Shown here piece after piece: positions 1 to 8,798 of a stretch of DNA of 45,232 nucleotides (its first letter is position 1; every line of letters begins with the position of its first letter). The position numbers were made by a program, and so were the translations under genes. The notes under the pieces were generated by a model, which was given only the letters and a program-made list of their open reading frames with translations, was not told the origin of the DNA and ran no database searches. This DNA comes from Chitinophagaceae bacterium (GTDB lineage: Bacteria; Bacteroidota; Bacteroidia; Chitinophagales; Chitinophagaceae), in assembly GCA_019455085.1 (NCBI GenBank), contig JACFNA010000004.1:1-45232 (forward strand). Direction: 5' to 3'.

Positions 1-1439
1 TACCCGGGCTTTTGTCGCACGACTATGATTATCAGGACTCTATTTATGCTCAGGTACGCCAATGGGCTTATAAAGCGGTTGAAAATCTGGAGAAGCCTGA
101 TAATACAGATTATGGCTCAAAGATCAGCGATAATGATTTCATCTATGGCGGGGATGTGGCAAAGTGGAAAAAATTTGCCTATGCAGTGATTGTACGTAAC
201 CTGTCGTCGTTGACAAATAAAACAGATTTCGTTTCAAAATATGCACAGGAGTTGTTGGATGCTGCACAGAAGTCATTCCAGTCCACGGCAGACGATGCAA
301 TATTAGACATACCAGGTGGATCAGAAAGTGCTCCTTACTCATCTTATAATAACTTTTGGGGAACCTATAGGGGTAACCTATCCTATGTTTACTGGCAGCA
401 TGAGTTCGCAGTACAAATGTTTACCGGAACTTTGGTGAAGTATAATGAGACAACAGGTGAAAGAACACGTACTAATGCCAATCCATATTATCCGTATGAG
501 TTGGAAGACAAGCAAATCATTACAGACACTTTGCACGATGCAGTGGGACACTTTGATCCCAGAGTGGTAGCAAAACTGGCTACCACCAGCAATCCAAACT
601 ATAATAATCTTGACGATTTGGATTCAATAAAAGCCTACCAGTACTTTGGGGGTACATTTACAGGAAAAGTTGGATCAGTTGGAACTGCACCTTCTTTTTA
701 TGGACGTACAGTTTCATCTACCACTGCCGGAGCTGTCAACGACGGTATCGGAAGGTGGTTGTATAGAGACAATGCACCCTATGTGCTGACAACCTACTCT
801 GAAATTCAATTTTGTGTAGCTGAAGCATTGTGGAAGAAGGGTGACAAGAGCGGTGCTTTTGATGCATTTAAGAAAGGGGTACAGGCGGATATGGACTTTA
901 CAGTTAAATTCCTGACCCCCGGAAAAGAAGGAAGTCCTACCGGAGGGGATAAGATTACCAAAGGCGCATTTACCACTCTGGCAAATGAATACATAGCCGG
1001 GCCTTATGTAAATGGCCTTTCTATGAGCGACTTTTCTCTGTCACATATCATGATGCAAAAATGGGTAGCGCTTTATCCATGGGGCGCGCCGGAAGCATGG
1101 GTAGATATGAGGAAATACCATTATGATATTAAGTACACGGGGGATTATCCTGCATCAAATAACGGGTGGACAGATGTAGCGCTTGATCAGAAGTGGGATT
1201 CTGATCCCACAAAGGTTTATAAGGGACTTTACATGGCTCCGGCTCAGGTGGAAGGGCGGAAGGGTTCATATAACCTTAACAACCAGGGGTCACCCGAGTA
1301 TCGCCTGAGGCCAAGATACAATTCGGAATACATGTGGAATGTACCGTCGCTCGACGCATTGAGGCCGATTGCAGGAACAGCTCCTAATTATCATACGTCT
1401 ATTCCATGGTTTGCATACCCTAACGAAATGCCTAAATAA
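1..1439 (+). CDS. SusD/RagB-family outer-membrane lipoprotein, 5'-truncated
   Basis: This is the C-terminal part of a SusD-like nutrient-binding lipoprotein that works with a SusC TonB-dependent transporter at the outer membrane. The reading frame is open to the window edge (in-frame codons from base 3), so the signal peptide and N-terminus lie outside; the TTG at 12 is not a true start. About 478 residues are visible. The helical TPR-like region (YSEIQFCVAEALWKKGD) and the late segment IMMQKWVALYPWGAPEAWVDMRKY are typical of the SusD-like subgroup often called SusD_2. The next gene, a small lipoprotein, starts 11 nt after the stop, so the two are probably co-transcribed. The substrate cannot be read from the sequence. 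A SusC partner is expected upstream but is not visible. Confidence 0.88.
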   Translation, partial: PGLLSHDYDYQDSIYAQVRQWAYKAVENLEKPDNTDYGSKISDNDFIYGGDVAKWKKFAYAVIVRNLSSLTNKTDFVSKYAQELLDAAQKSFQSTADDAILDIPGGSESAPYSSYNNFWGTYRGNLSYVYWQHEFAVQMFTGTLVKYNETTGERTRTNANPYYPYELEDKQIITDTLHDAVGHFDPRVVAKLATTSNPNYNNLDDLDSIKAYQYFGGTFTGKVGSVGTAPSFYGRTVSSTTAGAVNDGIGRWLYRDNAPYVLTTYSEIQFCVAEALWKKGDKSGAFDAFKKGVQADMDFTVKFLTPGKEGSPTGGDKITKGAFTTLANEYIAGPYVNGLSMSDFSLSHIMMQKWVALYPWGAPEAWVDMRKYHYDIKYTGDYPASNNGWTDVALDQKWDSDPTKVYKGLYMAPAQVEGRKGSYNLNNQGSPEYRLRPRYNSEYMWNVPSLDALRPIAGTAPNYHTSIPWFAYPNEMPK

Positions 1440-1450
1440 TAAAGCCTAAA

Positions 1451-2317
1451 ATGAAACAAAATATGAAACAGTTTAAAAATATAGTACTCTTCATTTTTTT
1501 GGCAGCCTTCGCATTCTCATGTGAAAAGCATGCTGTAGAGTACAAGACAACCGATGCGGCCGGGCTTGCCGAATACCAATTACATTATTTTGTGCCATTG
1601 GCAGCCAGCACTGCTAATAATATTTACAGAGTGGAAGTCAACGGGGTTGTAGTGGCCAACAAGTCGGCCCCGCTTACTACCTACAATGCGATTCCGAGCG
1701 GTGGCGTAGGAAGGTTTTATACCGTGACTCCCGGAACGATTAATATCAAACTCTATCAGGGAACCGGTGAAACTCTGGTTTATGACAAGAGTTGCACAGT
1801 AAAACCAGGCAAACAGAACATCTTTGTGTACGACTTTAATCAGGATCCTATCGTATTTGATAATGGATACCCGTATGTACCGGAAGTTACAGAGAATACG
1901 GGTACTACAGGGTGGGTGAAGTTTTATAATTTCCTTTTTGAAGCCGCAGGTGCACCTGTTACATTCAAATTGCAATATCAATACCAGTACACAGTAGATA
2001 ATTCAACTGGTCAGAAGAGCGACTGGATTAATCTTGGGGATCCGGTTGGCTTTGGTGAGACAACCGGTTGGGTTGGCCTGCCGGTAAATAAAACCGTATT
2101 CAACTCTTCGGGAAGTGCCAGAATAGATTATCGGGCTAATGTAATTAACAATGATGGCAGCGATGGGGGCTTACTGCAGGTGAAGAACTCTTCCGGAAAT
2201 ATGGTTAACTATTCTGACTGGTGGACGTTGTCCATCGGAAGGAGGTTCCATCAGGTATTATCAGGTTACAGGATGCAAAGTCCATACTGTGCAGTAAGGC
2301 AATTTACAGCGCTCTAA
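1451..2317 (+). CDS. Probable surface lipoprotein of the upstream SusD locus
   Basis: A 288-residue protein with a lipoprotein signal: hydrophobic stretch IVLFIFLAAFAFSC, with the lipobox Cys at about residue 24. The mature part is beta-rich and resembles DUF4397-type proteins (a repeated pattern like VEVNGVVVANK ... VKPGKQNIFVYDF), but I cannot name the family with certainty. The C-terminus (WWTLSIGRRFHQVLSGYRM...) looks complete. An alternative ATG lies 12 nt downstream at 1463. It follows the SusD-like gene by 11 nt and is the last gene before a strong terminator, so it probably serves the same nutrient-uptake locus as an accessory surface protein. That role is inferred from position only. 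Confidence 0.7.
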   Translation: MKQNMKQFKNIVLFIFLAAFAFSCEKHAVEYKTTDAAGLAEYQLHYFVPLAASTANNIYRVEVNGVVVANKSAPLTTYNAIPSGGVGRFYTVTPGTINIKLYQGTGETLVYDKSCTVKPGKQNIFVYDFNQDPIVFDNGYPYVPEVTENTGTTGWVKFYNFLFEAAGAPVTFKLQYQYQYTVDNSTGQKSDWINLGDPVGFGETTGWVGLPVNKTVFNSSGSARIDYRANVINNDGSDGGLLQVKNSSGNMVNYSDWWTLSIGRRFHQVLSGYRMQSPYCAVRQFTAL

Positions 2318-2359
2318 AAAAGAAGAAAGACAAATAAGAGGAATGTTTAGTTTGAAAGG

Positions 2360-2387
2360 GGTAGCCATTTTGTGGCTACCTTTTTTT
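2360..2387 (+). terminator. Rho-independent terminator of the first SusD locus
   Basis: Perfect 8-bp stem GGTAGCCA (2360-2367) / TGGCTACC (2373-2380), loop TTTTG, followed by seven T. It ends the SusD-lipoprotein transcript. A possible GTG start at 2372 for the next ORF lies inside this hairpin, which argues against that start. Confidence 0.9.
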
Positions 2388-2448
2388 GTGCAGGCAGGAA
2401 AAGGGATCTGAAACAGCAACTCAATTTTTTTTTAACGAATCATAAAAT

Positions 2449-2456
2449 TACCTTTG
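2449..2456 (+). promoter_or_regulatory. -7 promoter element (TAccTTTG) of the antiporter gene
   Basis: Exact match to the Bacteroidota -7 consensus TAnnTTTG, 24 nt before the ATG at 2480 and just downstream of the previous terminator. No convincing -33 TTG is seen at the usual spacing. Confidence 0.6.
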
Positions 2457-2479
2457 AAACTCTTCCTTTTACGAATTTT

Positions 2480-4768
2480 ATGGAACAACTGCCTGGTTTG
2501 ATTCGAGATTTGGCGCTAATACTCATGGCGGCGGCTGTTGTTACAATTATTTTTAGGAAAATTAAACAGCCGATTGTACTAGGGTATATAATTGCAGGGT
2601 TTCTGGTAGGCCCACATTTATCACTTACGCCAACTGTTGTAGATACGGAGAATGTGGAGACCCTTGCACATATTGGTGTTATATTTCTGCTTTTCAGTCT
2701 GGGGCTTGAGTTCAGTTTTAAAAAGTTGGTTCGAGTAGGAGGGGCGGCTTCTATCACAGCGCTTGTTGAAATACTGTTTATCACAGTGGCAGGATATTAT
2801 GTAGGCCGGTGGATGGGTTGGTCATTTATGGATAGCCTTTTTCTTGGGGGAATGCTGGCAAGTTCATCTACTACTATCATTATTAAAGCACTTGATGAAT
2901 TGGGGATGAAAACGCTTCAGTTTGCCAGGATTGTCTTTGGGGTGTTGGTGGTCGAGGATATTGTAGTTATACTTTTGATGGTACTCTTGTCGACAGTAGC
3001 GGTTACCCGTCAGTTTGCCGGGGTTGAAATGTTGTTCACATTAGGTAAGCTGCTCTTTTTTCTTGCGATTTGGTTCCTGACAGGAATCTTTCTGATTCCT
3101 TCTTTTTTAAAACGTGCAAAGAGTTTGTTGGATGATGAAACATTACTTGTTCTTTCGGTAGGCCTTTGTCTTGGCATGGTTGTCTTTGCGGTATCGGTTG
3201 GCTTCTCTGCTGAGTTGGGTGCATTTATAATGGGATCAATTCTGGCTGAAACCACTAAGGCTGAGAAGATAGAAAAACTATTTAATCCGGTTCGGGACCT
3301 TTTTGCAAGCATTTTCTTTGTCTCAGTAGGGATGTTGATAGACCCCCAGACAATAATAGATTATAAGTGGCCGGTATTGATTGTCACACTATTGACACTC
3401 TTCGGCAAATTAATTAGCACTACCCTTGGGGCACTACTATCAGGCCAACCACTTAAGCAGTCAATACAAGTGGGGATGAGTATGGCTCAAATTGGAGAGT
3501 TTGCCTTCATAGTAGCCACACTAGGATTAAGCCTTGGGGTTATTAGCCCGTTTTTGTTTCCTGTAGCAGTAGGCGCTTCTGCGATTACTACCTTTACAAC
3601 CCCTTACTTGATCAGGTTTTCAGAACCTGTGTATAACTATATAGACAGAAAACTTCCACACTATATAAAAAGCAGACTGGAGCATTACTCCTCCAGCACT
3701 CAGAATATTCAGGCGGAAAGTAAGTGGAAGATTGTATTATTTTCGTACATAAGAATCCTGTTGATAAATGGGATTTTATTGACGGCAATAGTGCTTCTGT
3801 CCGTTCAAGTAATTATTCCTTTTTTACAAGAAACCATTGAAAATGCGATACTCGCTAAGGTGGTTTCATTGATAGTTATCCTCGCTCTTTCTTCGCCCTT
3901 TCTTTGGGCACTCATAGCCAAGAAGCCTGACAATACTGCGTACAGGGAATTGTGGCTTCATCGCAGATATAGCAGGGGCCCGCTTCTTATGATTGAGATA
4001 GGTCGGTTACTACTGGGGATAATGTTTGTTGCCTTCTGGCTTGACAGATTATTTACTACTTCGGTGGGAATGTTGATAGCTTTCCCGCTAACAATCTTTC
4101 TATTAATACTTTTTTCGAAACGTATACAGAGATTCTATCAACGGATAGAGTTCCGCTTTCTAACCAATTTGAACGAAAGAGAAAAGGCAGACCTTAAAGA
4201 AGCGGCAAAAAAACCCCGACTTTTTGTGGTTGAAAACTCGCTGGCCACCTGGGATGCCCACCTTGCAGACATGGAGGTTAGCCCTCATGCGGTATATATT
4301 GGACAGCACCTGCAGGAACTCGCATGGCGCGAAAAGTATGGAATCAATATAGCCTATATAAGAAGAGGGAATAAAACGATTTATGCTCCCAAGAGAAACG
4401 ACAGGCTCCTTCCTTATGACCATGTAGGGATTATAGCGACTGATGAGCAGATGGAAAATTTCCAGAAAATATTTAACGAAGTGGAGATGACTGAAATGGA
4501 GGACGCTGAAATTAATGATGTGGTGCTGAGTAAGATGGTTGTGAACGAAAAGAATCGACTGAAAGGACAGAGTATCCGCGGCTCCCAAATCAGGGAAAAG
4601 ACTAATGGACTTATTGTGGGCATAGAGCGTGCCCAACAACGAATCCTGAACCCCAAGTCTGACTTAACTTTTGAATGGGGGGATATAATATGGATTGTGG
4701 GCGAAAGAGAAAAACTTCAGAAATTTAATCAATTGAGCCATACGGCTGCCGGCGAAGAAAAGAAGTAA
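2480..4768 (+). CDS. Cation:proton antiporter, CPA2 (KefB/KefC-like) family
   Basis: An inner-membrane monovalent cation/proton antiporter of 762 residues. The first ~385 residues form the Na+/H+ exchanger domain, with many transmembrane helices (from LIRDLALILMAAAVVTIIF onward) and the family-type segment FLLFSLGLEFSFKKL. A second hydrophobic block follows (~410-550). The cytosolic tail looks like two TrkA_C/RCK_C modules (second one: KGQSIRGSQIREKTNGLIVGIER ... DIIWIVGEREKL). I do not see a TrkA_N/RCK_N NAD-binding GxGxxG domain, unlike classical KefC. The start at 2480 was chosen because an upstream GTG (2372) falls inside the preceding terminator and a -7 box lies at 2449-2456. The gene stands alone. 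Ion specificity (K+ or Na+) is not determined. Confidence 0.88.
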   Translation: MEQLPGLIRDLALILMAAAVVTIIFRKIKQPIVLGYIIAGFLVGPHLSLTPTVVDTENVETLAHIGVIFLLFSLGLEFSFKKLVRVGGAASITALVEILFITVAGYYVGRWMGWSFMDSLFLGGMLASSSTTIIIKALDELGMKTLQFARIVFGVLVVEDIVVILLMVLLSTVAVTRQFAGVEMLFTLGKLLFFLAIWFLTGIFLIPSFLKRAKSLLDDETLLVLSVGLCLGMVVFAVSVGFSAELGAFIMGSILAETTKAEKIEKLFNPVRDLFASIFFVSVGMLIDPQTIIDYKWPVLIVTLLTLFGKLISTTLGALLSGQPLKQSIQVGMSMAQIGEFAFIVATLGLSLGVISPFLFPVAVGASAITTFTTPYLIRFSEPVYNYIDRKLPHYIKSRLEHYSSSTQNIQAESKWKIVLFSYIRILLINGILLTAIVLLSVQVIIPFLQETIENAILAKVVSLIVILALSSPFLWALIAKKPDNTAYRELWLHRRYSRGPLLMIEIGRLLLGIMFVAFWLDRLFTTSVGMLIAFPLTIFLLILFSKRIQRFYQRIEFRFLTNLNEREKADLKEAAKKPRLFVVENSLATWDAHLADMEVSPHAVYIGQHLQELAWREKYGINIAYIRRGNKTIYAPKRNDRLLPYDHVGIIATDEQMENFQKIFNEVEMTEMEDAEINDVVLSKMVVNEKNRLKGQSIRGSQIREKTNGLIVGIERAQQRILNPKSDLTFEWGDIIWIVGEREKLQKFNQLSHTAAGEEKK

Positions 4769-4815
4769 TAGCCTGTTACAGGTGGTTATTACCGGCTTTT
4801 TCAATGAAAAAATCC

Positions 4816-4840
4816 CCCCTTCACCCTAAGGGGCAGATTT
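4816..4840. terminator. Possible terminator hairpin after the antiporter gene
   Basis: CCCCTT (4816-4821) / AAGGGG (4828-4833) with loop CACCCT. The + strand tail (CAGATTTTCC) is weak. On the - strand the hairpin is followed by a T-run (the A6 at 4807-4812), but no - strand gene is nearby. Confidence 0.3.
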
Positions 4841-4869
4841 TCCTGAATAAAAAAGAGCAGTTTTAAAAT

Positions 4870-4890
4870 AATGTGTGTAATTTACACATT
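4870..4890. promoter_or_regulatory. 21-bp palindromic operator upstream of the amylase gene
   Basis: Left half AATGTGTGTA, centre A, right half TTTACACATT; 8 of 10 positions are symmetric. The same palindrome, with an identical right half, recurs at 8959-8979 before susC. It sits 16 nt before the ATG at 4906, exactly where the -7 element of this gene should be (the imperfect TAATTTAC at 4878-4885). Binding there should block transcription. The Nudix-type regulator encoded next to it is the likely ligand; this is inference. Confidence 0.65.
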
Positions 4891-4905
4891 CTAAACTGCG
4901 CGATT

Positions 4906-7900
4906 ATGATTAAAAGGATACTTACGCTCTTCTTTCTTTTTCTTACTTCTACAGGGTTTGCACAATTGCTCACGTGGAGCCCTGATTTTCCTACGGAATC
5001 TACTGCCGGACTGGTGATTACTGCAGACGCCTCAAAGGGAAATAAAGGGCTGCAGGGTTACAACCCCAATGATGTATATGTCCATATTGGAGTGATTACA
5101 ACCGCGAGCAGTTCGGGTAGCGATTGGAAGTATGTGAAGACCACATGGCCCGGCACCGATCCGGCAGCGAAGGCAACTTCTCTTGGTGGAGACAAGTGGT
5201 CGTTTACAATCACGCCGGATTTGCGTACTTATTTCGGGATTACCAACCCTTCGGAAAAGATTAAGAAGATAGCAATCCTCTTTCGCAGTGGTGATGGAAA
5301 CCGCAAACTGGCTAATGAAGATCAGTCTGATATGTATGTGCCGGTATATACAACGGATCTGTCTGTACGTTTTTCGGCTCCGCCTTTTCAGCCGACATAT
5401 ATTACCAAACCGGAAACAATCATCAAATCTGAGGGAGATAATATCCAGCTTACCGCAATATCCAACAAGCCGGCTACAATTAAAATATACCTGAATGGTA
5501 CAGAAATCCAGTCAGCATCCGGGGTTACTACCCTGACTGCTAATCCCGTGCTCGATGCCGGAACGCAGACGGTAAAGGCCGAGGCAACGGATGGTAGCAT
5601 AACGACCAGTCAGACCTTCACATTTTTTGTAGCAGGCACTGTCAACGTCGCCCCTTTACCGGCAGGGGTAAGGGATGGTATTAATATCATTAACTCCAAC
5701 ACGGTAACCCTTGTGCTTTACGCACCCGGGAAAACCAGAGTAGGCGTGATCGGCGACCTGCCCGGAAGCGGATGGGCCGAAAAGCCGGAATATCAGATGA
5801 ACAAAACTCCTGATGGAAACTATTGGTGGATTACCATAACCGGACTTTTATCGAATAGTGAATATGGATTTCAATATCTGGTAGATGGTGTGCTCAGAAT
5901 TGCGGATCCTTACGCAGAGAAAATACAAGATCCGTATAATGACCAGTATATACCCTGGAATACTTATCCCGGATTGAAGCCTTATCCCACAGGGTCAACG
6001 ACAGAAGTTGTAAGCTTGTTTAAAATTAACAATAACCCTTACACGTGGACTACTACGGGATATACCAGGCCCGACAAGAGAAACCTGATAGTGTATGAAT
6101 TGCTTGTTCGCGATTTTGTGGCTAATCATGACTGGAAAACACTGAAGGACTCCATAAACTATTTTAAAAGACTGGGTATTAATGCAATAGAGTTAATGCC
6201 GGTTAACGAATTTGAGGGTAACCTCAGTTGGGGATATAACCCCGACTTCTATTTTGCTCCCGACAAATATTATGGCCCCGCCAACGATATGAAGGCGTTC
6301 ATTGACTTGTGTCATGCAAACGGGATTGCTGTCATTATGGATATTGCGCTGAATCATAGTTTTGGCATGTCACCACTGGTAAGGCTGTATTGGGATGCGG
6401 TTAATAATCGTCCCGCAACGAATAACCCCTGGTATAATCCGGTAGCAAAACACGCGTTTAATGTGGGATACGACTTCAATCATGAAAGTCCGCAGACTAA
6501 GTATTTTGTAAGCCGCGTATTAAGCTACTGGCTGACGGAGTACAAGATAGATGGTTTCAGGTTTGATCTCAGCAAAGGGTTTACCCAAAAGCAGACCTGT
6601 GATAATAATGGTAATAACTGTGATGTGGCCGCATGGGGCGCCTATGACCAGAGCCGTATCGATATTCTGAAAGCCTATTATGATACATTGCAAAAATATT
6701 CGCCCGGCTCGTACAGCATCCTTGAACATTTTGCCGATAATTCAGAAGAAACAGTACTGAGTAATTATGGAATGTTGCTGTGGGGCAATATGAACTATAA
6801 CTATTCACAAGCTTCAATGGGCTGGAATACTGATTGGGACTTTAGTTATGGTATTGCTTCTCAGAGAGGCTGGAGCAACCCTCATCTGGTAACCTATATG
6901 GAAAGCCATGACGAAGAAAGGGTGATGTATAAGGACTTGCAGTTTGGCAACAGTTATGGAGGCACTCCATCCTATAATATCAAAGACCTGAATACAGCGT
7001 TGCAGCGCCAAAAGCTTACGGCAGCCTTTATGCTGACTATTCCGGGCCCTAAACTTATATGGCAGTTTGGAGAGCTTGGGTATGATTCTTCAATTAATTT
7101 TTGCCCGGATGGGACCATTAATTCCTCATGCAGGACAGATGCCAAACCCATCAAATGGAGTTATTATAAGGTGCCTGAAAGGAGGGCGCTCTTTGATGTG
7201 TACTCCAAACTGAATGCATTGAGAAAGGATCCCGGGTTTACATCTGCTTTTACGGCTAATGCAATTGATAAAGACTTTTCGGGTGCATTCAAGTGGCTGA
7301 AACTTTCTACACAGCCGGGAAAGGTGGTGGTGATGGGTAATTTCGATGTGACCCCTAAGACCCAGAGTGTCTCTTTCCCCACAAGTGGTACATGGTATAA
7401 CTATATGGACGGATCGCCTTTCACTGCAACCGGAGGACCACAGTCTTTTACATTGCAGGCAGGCGAGTTCAGAATCTTTACAAACGCACAGGTAGCCGTT
7501 CCGGTTACGCTGATCAGTTTTAAAGCCAAAGCACAGGAAGAAGGTAACAATCTGGTGTGGGATGTGGGACAGGAGCGAAATGTGGCTAGCTATGATGTAG
7601 AGCGCAGTACAGATGGTGAGTCTTTTTATCCTATTGGGAAGGTAGAGGCAAATGGAAGTTTGCAATACAGTTTTCTGGACAGGCAGGCATCCGCAGCTGT
7701 TAACTATTACCGGATAAAGATGGTGGACAGGGATGGAAGCTTTGAGTACAGCGCAATAGTAGCAGTACACCGGAATACAGAAGGCCAGAGGTTACAGATA
7801 ATTTCTAACCCATTCAGTGGAGCGCTGAAGTATAGGGTAGAAAGTGAAGAGGCCGGGACAGGTTTGGTTGTTGTTTCAGACTTGCAGGGCAGGGAGCTTA

Positions 7901-8040
7901 TACGGAATAAGATTTCACTCAGCAGGGGAATAAACAATTTGACCCTTCAGGAGTCTGCACGCCTTTCCGGCGGGATGTATTTAATGAAACTGGTGACCGG
8001 AAACCAATCGATTAGTGTGAAGGTTATTAAGCAACACTAA
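4906..8040 (+). CDS. Secreted GH13 alpha-amylase family enzyme with T9SS sorting domain
   Basis: A 1044-residue alpha-glucan hydrolase exported to the cell surface. Order of parts: signal peptide (MIKRILTLFFLFLTSTGFAQ); N-terminal beta domains; an E-set/CBM48-like domain (~245-370); the GH13 barrel (~385-790); a C-terminal beta domain; an Ig/FN3-like stalk (~865-955); and a T9SS type A sorting domain (last ~80 residues, SNPFSGALKYRV ... GGMYLMKLVTG). GH13 motifs are intact: DIALNH (479-484), nucleophile D554 in GFRFDLSKG, acid/base E607 in ILEHF, and D669 in ESHDEER. The start at 4906 gives a clean signal peptide; the GTG at 4873 lies inside the operator palindrome. It begins the starch locus and is followed 14 nt later by its probable regulator. 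The exact activity (amylase, pullulanase or neopullulanase) is not resolved. Confidence 0.9.
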   Translation: MIKRILTLFFLFLTSTGFAQLLTWSPDFPTESTAGLVITADASKGNKGLQGYNPNDVYVHIGVITTASSSGSDWKYVKTTWPGTDPAAKATSLGGDKWSFTITPDLRTYFGITNPSEKIKKIAILFRSGDGNRKLANEDQSDMYVPVYTTDLSVRFSAPPFQPTYITKPETIIKSEGDNIQLTAISNKPATIKIYLNGTEIQSASGVTTLTANPVLDAGTQTVKAEATDGSITTSQTFTFFVAGTVNVAPLPAGVRDGINIINSNTVTLVLYAPGKTRVGVIGDLPGSGWAEKPEYQMNKTPDGNYWWITITGLLSNSEYGFQYLVDGVLRIADPYAEKIQDPYNDQYIPWNTYPGLKPYPTGSTTEVVSLFKINNNPYTWTTTGYTRPDKRNLIVYELLVRDFVANHDWKTLKDSINYFKRLGINAIELMPVNEFEGNLSWGYNPDFYFAPDKYYGPANDMKAFIDLCHANGIAVIMDIALNHSFGMSPLVRLYWDAVNNRPATNNPWYNPVAKHAFNVGYDFNHESPQTKYFVSRVLSYWLTEYKIDGFRFDLSKGFTQKQTCDNNGNNCDVAAWGAYDQSRIDILKAYYDTLQKYSPGSYSILEHFADNSEETVLSNYGMLLWGNMNYNYSQASMGWNTDWDFSYGIASQRGWSNPHLVTYMESHDEERVMYKDLQFGNSYGGTPSYNIKDLNTALQRQKLTAAFMLTIPGPKLIWQFGELGYDSSINFCPDGTINSSCRTDAKPIKWSYYKVPERRALFDVYSKLNALRKDPGFTSAFTANAIDKDFSGAFKWLKLSTQPGKVVVMGNFDVTPKTQSVSFPTSGTWYNYMDGSPFTATGGPQSFTLQAGEFRIFTNAQVAVPVTLISFKAKAQEEGNNLVWDVGQERNVASYDVERSTDGESFYPIGKVEANGSLQYSFLDRQASAAVNYYRIKMVDRDGSFEYSAIVAVHRNTEGQRLQIISNPFSGALKYRVESEEAGTGLVVVSDLQGRELIRNKISLSRGINNLTLQESARLSGGMYLMKLVTGNQSISVKVIKQH

Positions 8041-8054
8041 AGCGGTAATTACCA

Positions 8055-8798
8055 ATGACCCAAAAAATGAAGATGGCAGCGACAGTGGAAAAAACGCTCA
8101 AGGGCCTGCAAACAGAAGTGCAGAGCACGAACAAGATGGCCATTTCTGTGGACTGTGTGATTTTCGGATTTGATGAGAATACTCTTAAAGTATTGCTGAT
8201 AAGATCAGATTTGAAAAAATATAAGGGTAAGTGGACATTGTTGGGAGATCTCGTAAAGCCTGATGAAGATCTGGACGCCGCCGCATACCGCGTCTTAAAA
8301 CAACGTACAGGTATGAAGGACGTGTATTTGGAGCAGGTAAAAACGTTTGGCGAAGTAGGCCGCCATCCGGCGGGCAGGGTAGTAACGGTTGCGTATTGCT
8401 CATTGATAAACATTCAAAACCATCAGTTGCAGATACTTGACAATGAAATACACTGGCACAGCGTAGATAGCCTTAAAGATAAAGAGCTGGGGTTTGACCA
8501 TGAGCGGATTTTTGATACCTGTTACCGCTGGCTACAGAAGCGGGTGCAGGAGCACCCGTTAGGCTTTAACCTGTTGCCAAAGAAGTTTTCACTCAGGGAG
8601 TTGCAGAATTTGTATGAAGCTATCCTGAGCAAGAAACTCGACAGGAGAAACTTTAGAAAGAAATTTTTTAGCATGGATTTTCTGGTAGATACGGGTGAAG
8701 AAGAAAGAGATGTACCTCACAGGCCGGGCAAGTTGTATAAGTTTGATTTTGAAAAATATGAAAAGAAGAAGAAGGTGTGGGGGGGTATCGATTTTTAA
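8055..8798 (+). CDS. Nudix-domain transcriptional regulator (NrtR/AraR-type)
   Basis: A 247-residue two-domain regulator. Residues ~30-150 form a Nudix fold (AISVDCVIFGFDENTLKVLL ... KWTLLGDLVKPDEDLDAAA). Residues ~170-240 form the winged-helix DNA-binding domain typical of NrtR-family factors (LLPKKFSLRELQNLYEAIL ... LDRRNFRKKF ... GKLYKFD). The Nudix box GX5EX7REUXEEXGU is broken: the first Glu is Asp and the REUXEE stretch reads RVLKQR, so the metal-binding glutamates are gone and the domain is probably a ligand sensor, not an enzyme. In this family the Nudix domain binds a nucleotide- or sugar-derived effector (Bacteroides AraR is a known sugar-responsive member). The gene lies between the GH13 gene and susC, both carrying the same 21-bp palindrome, so it probably controls this locus in place of a SusR-type regulator. 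Confidence 0.85.
   Translation: MTQKMKMAATVEKTLKGLQTEVQSTNKMAISVDCVIFGFDENTLKVLLIRSDLKKYKGKWTLLGDLVKPDEDLDAAAYRVLKQRTGMKDVYLEQVKTFGEVGRHPAGRVVTVAYCSLINIQNHQLQILDNEIHWHSVDSLKDKELGFDHERIFDTCYRWLQKRVQEHPLGFNLLPKKFSLRELQNLYEAILSKKLDRRNFRKKFFSMDFLVDTGEEERDVPHRPGKLYKFDFEKYEKKKKVWGGIDF

Noticed and set aside
2372-2479. Upstream GTG start for the antiporter (adds 36 residues)
   Set aside because: It lies inside the terminator hairpin at 2360-2387 and upstream of the -7 box at 2449-2456; the added residues have no family counterpart.
4873-4905. GTG start at 4873 for the amylase
   Set aside because: It falls inside the operator palindrome and would put 11 residues before a clean signal peptide.
7126-7770. 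214-residue frame on the - strand inside the amylase gene
   Set aside because: It is antisense to conserved GH13 and stalk sequence, has no recognisable domain and no promoter box; a shadow of the real gene.
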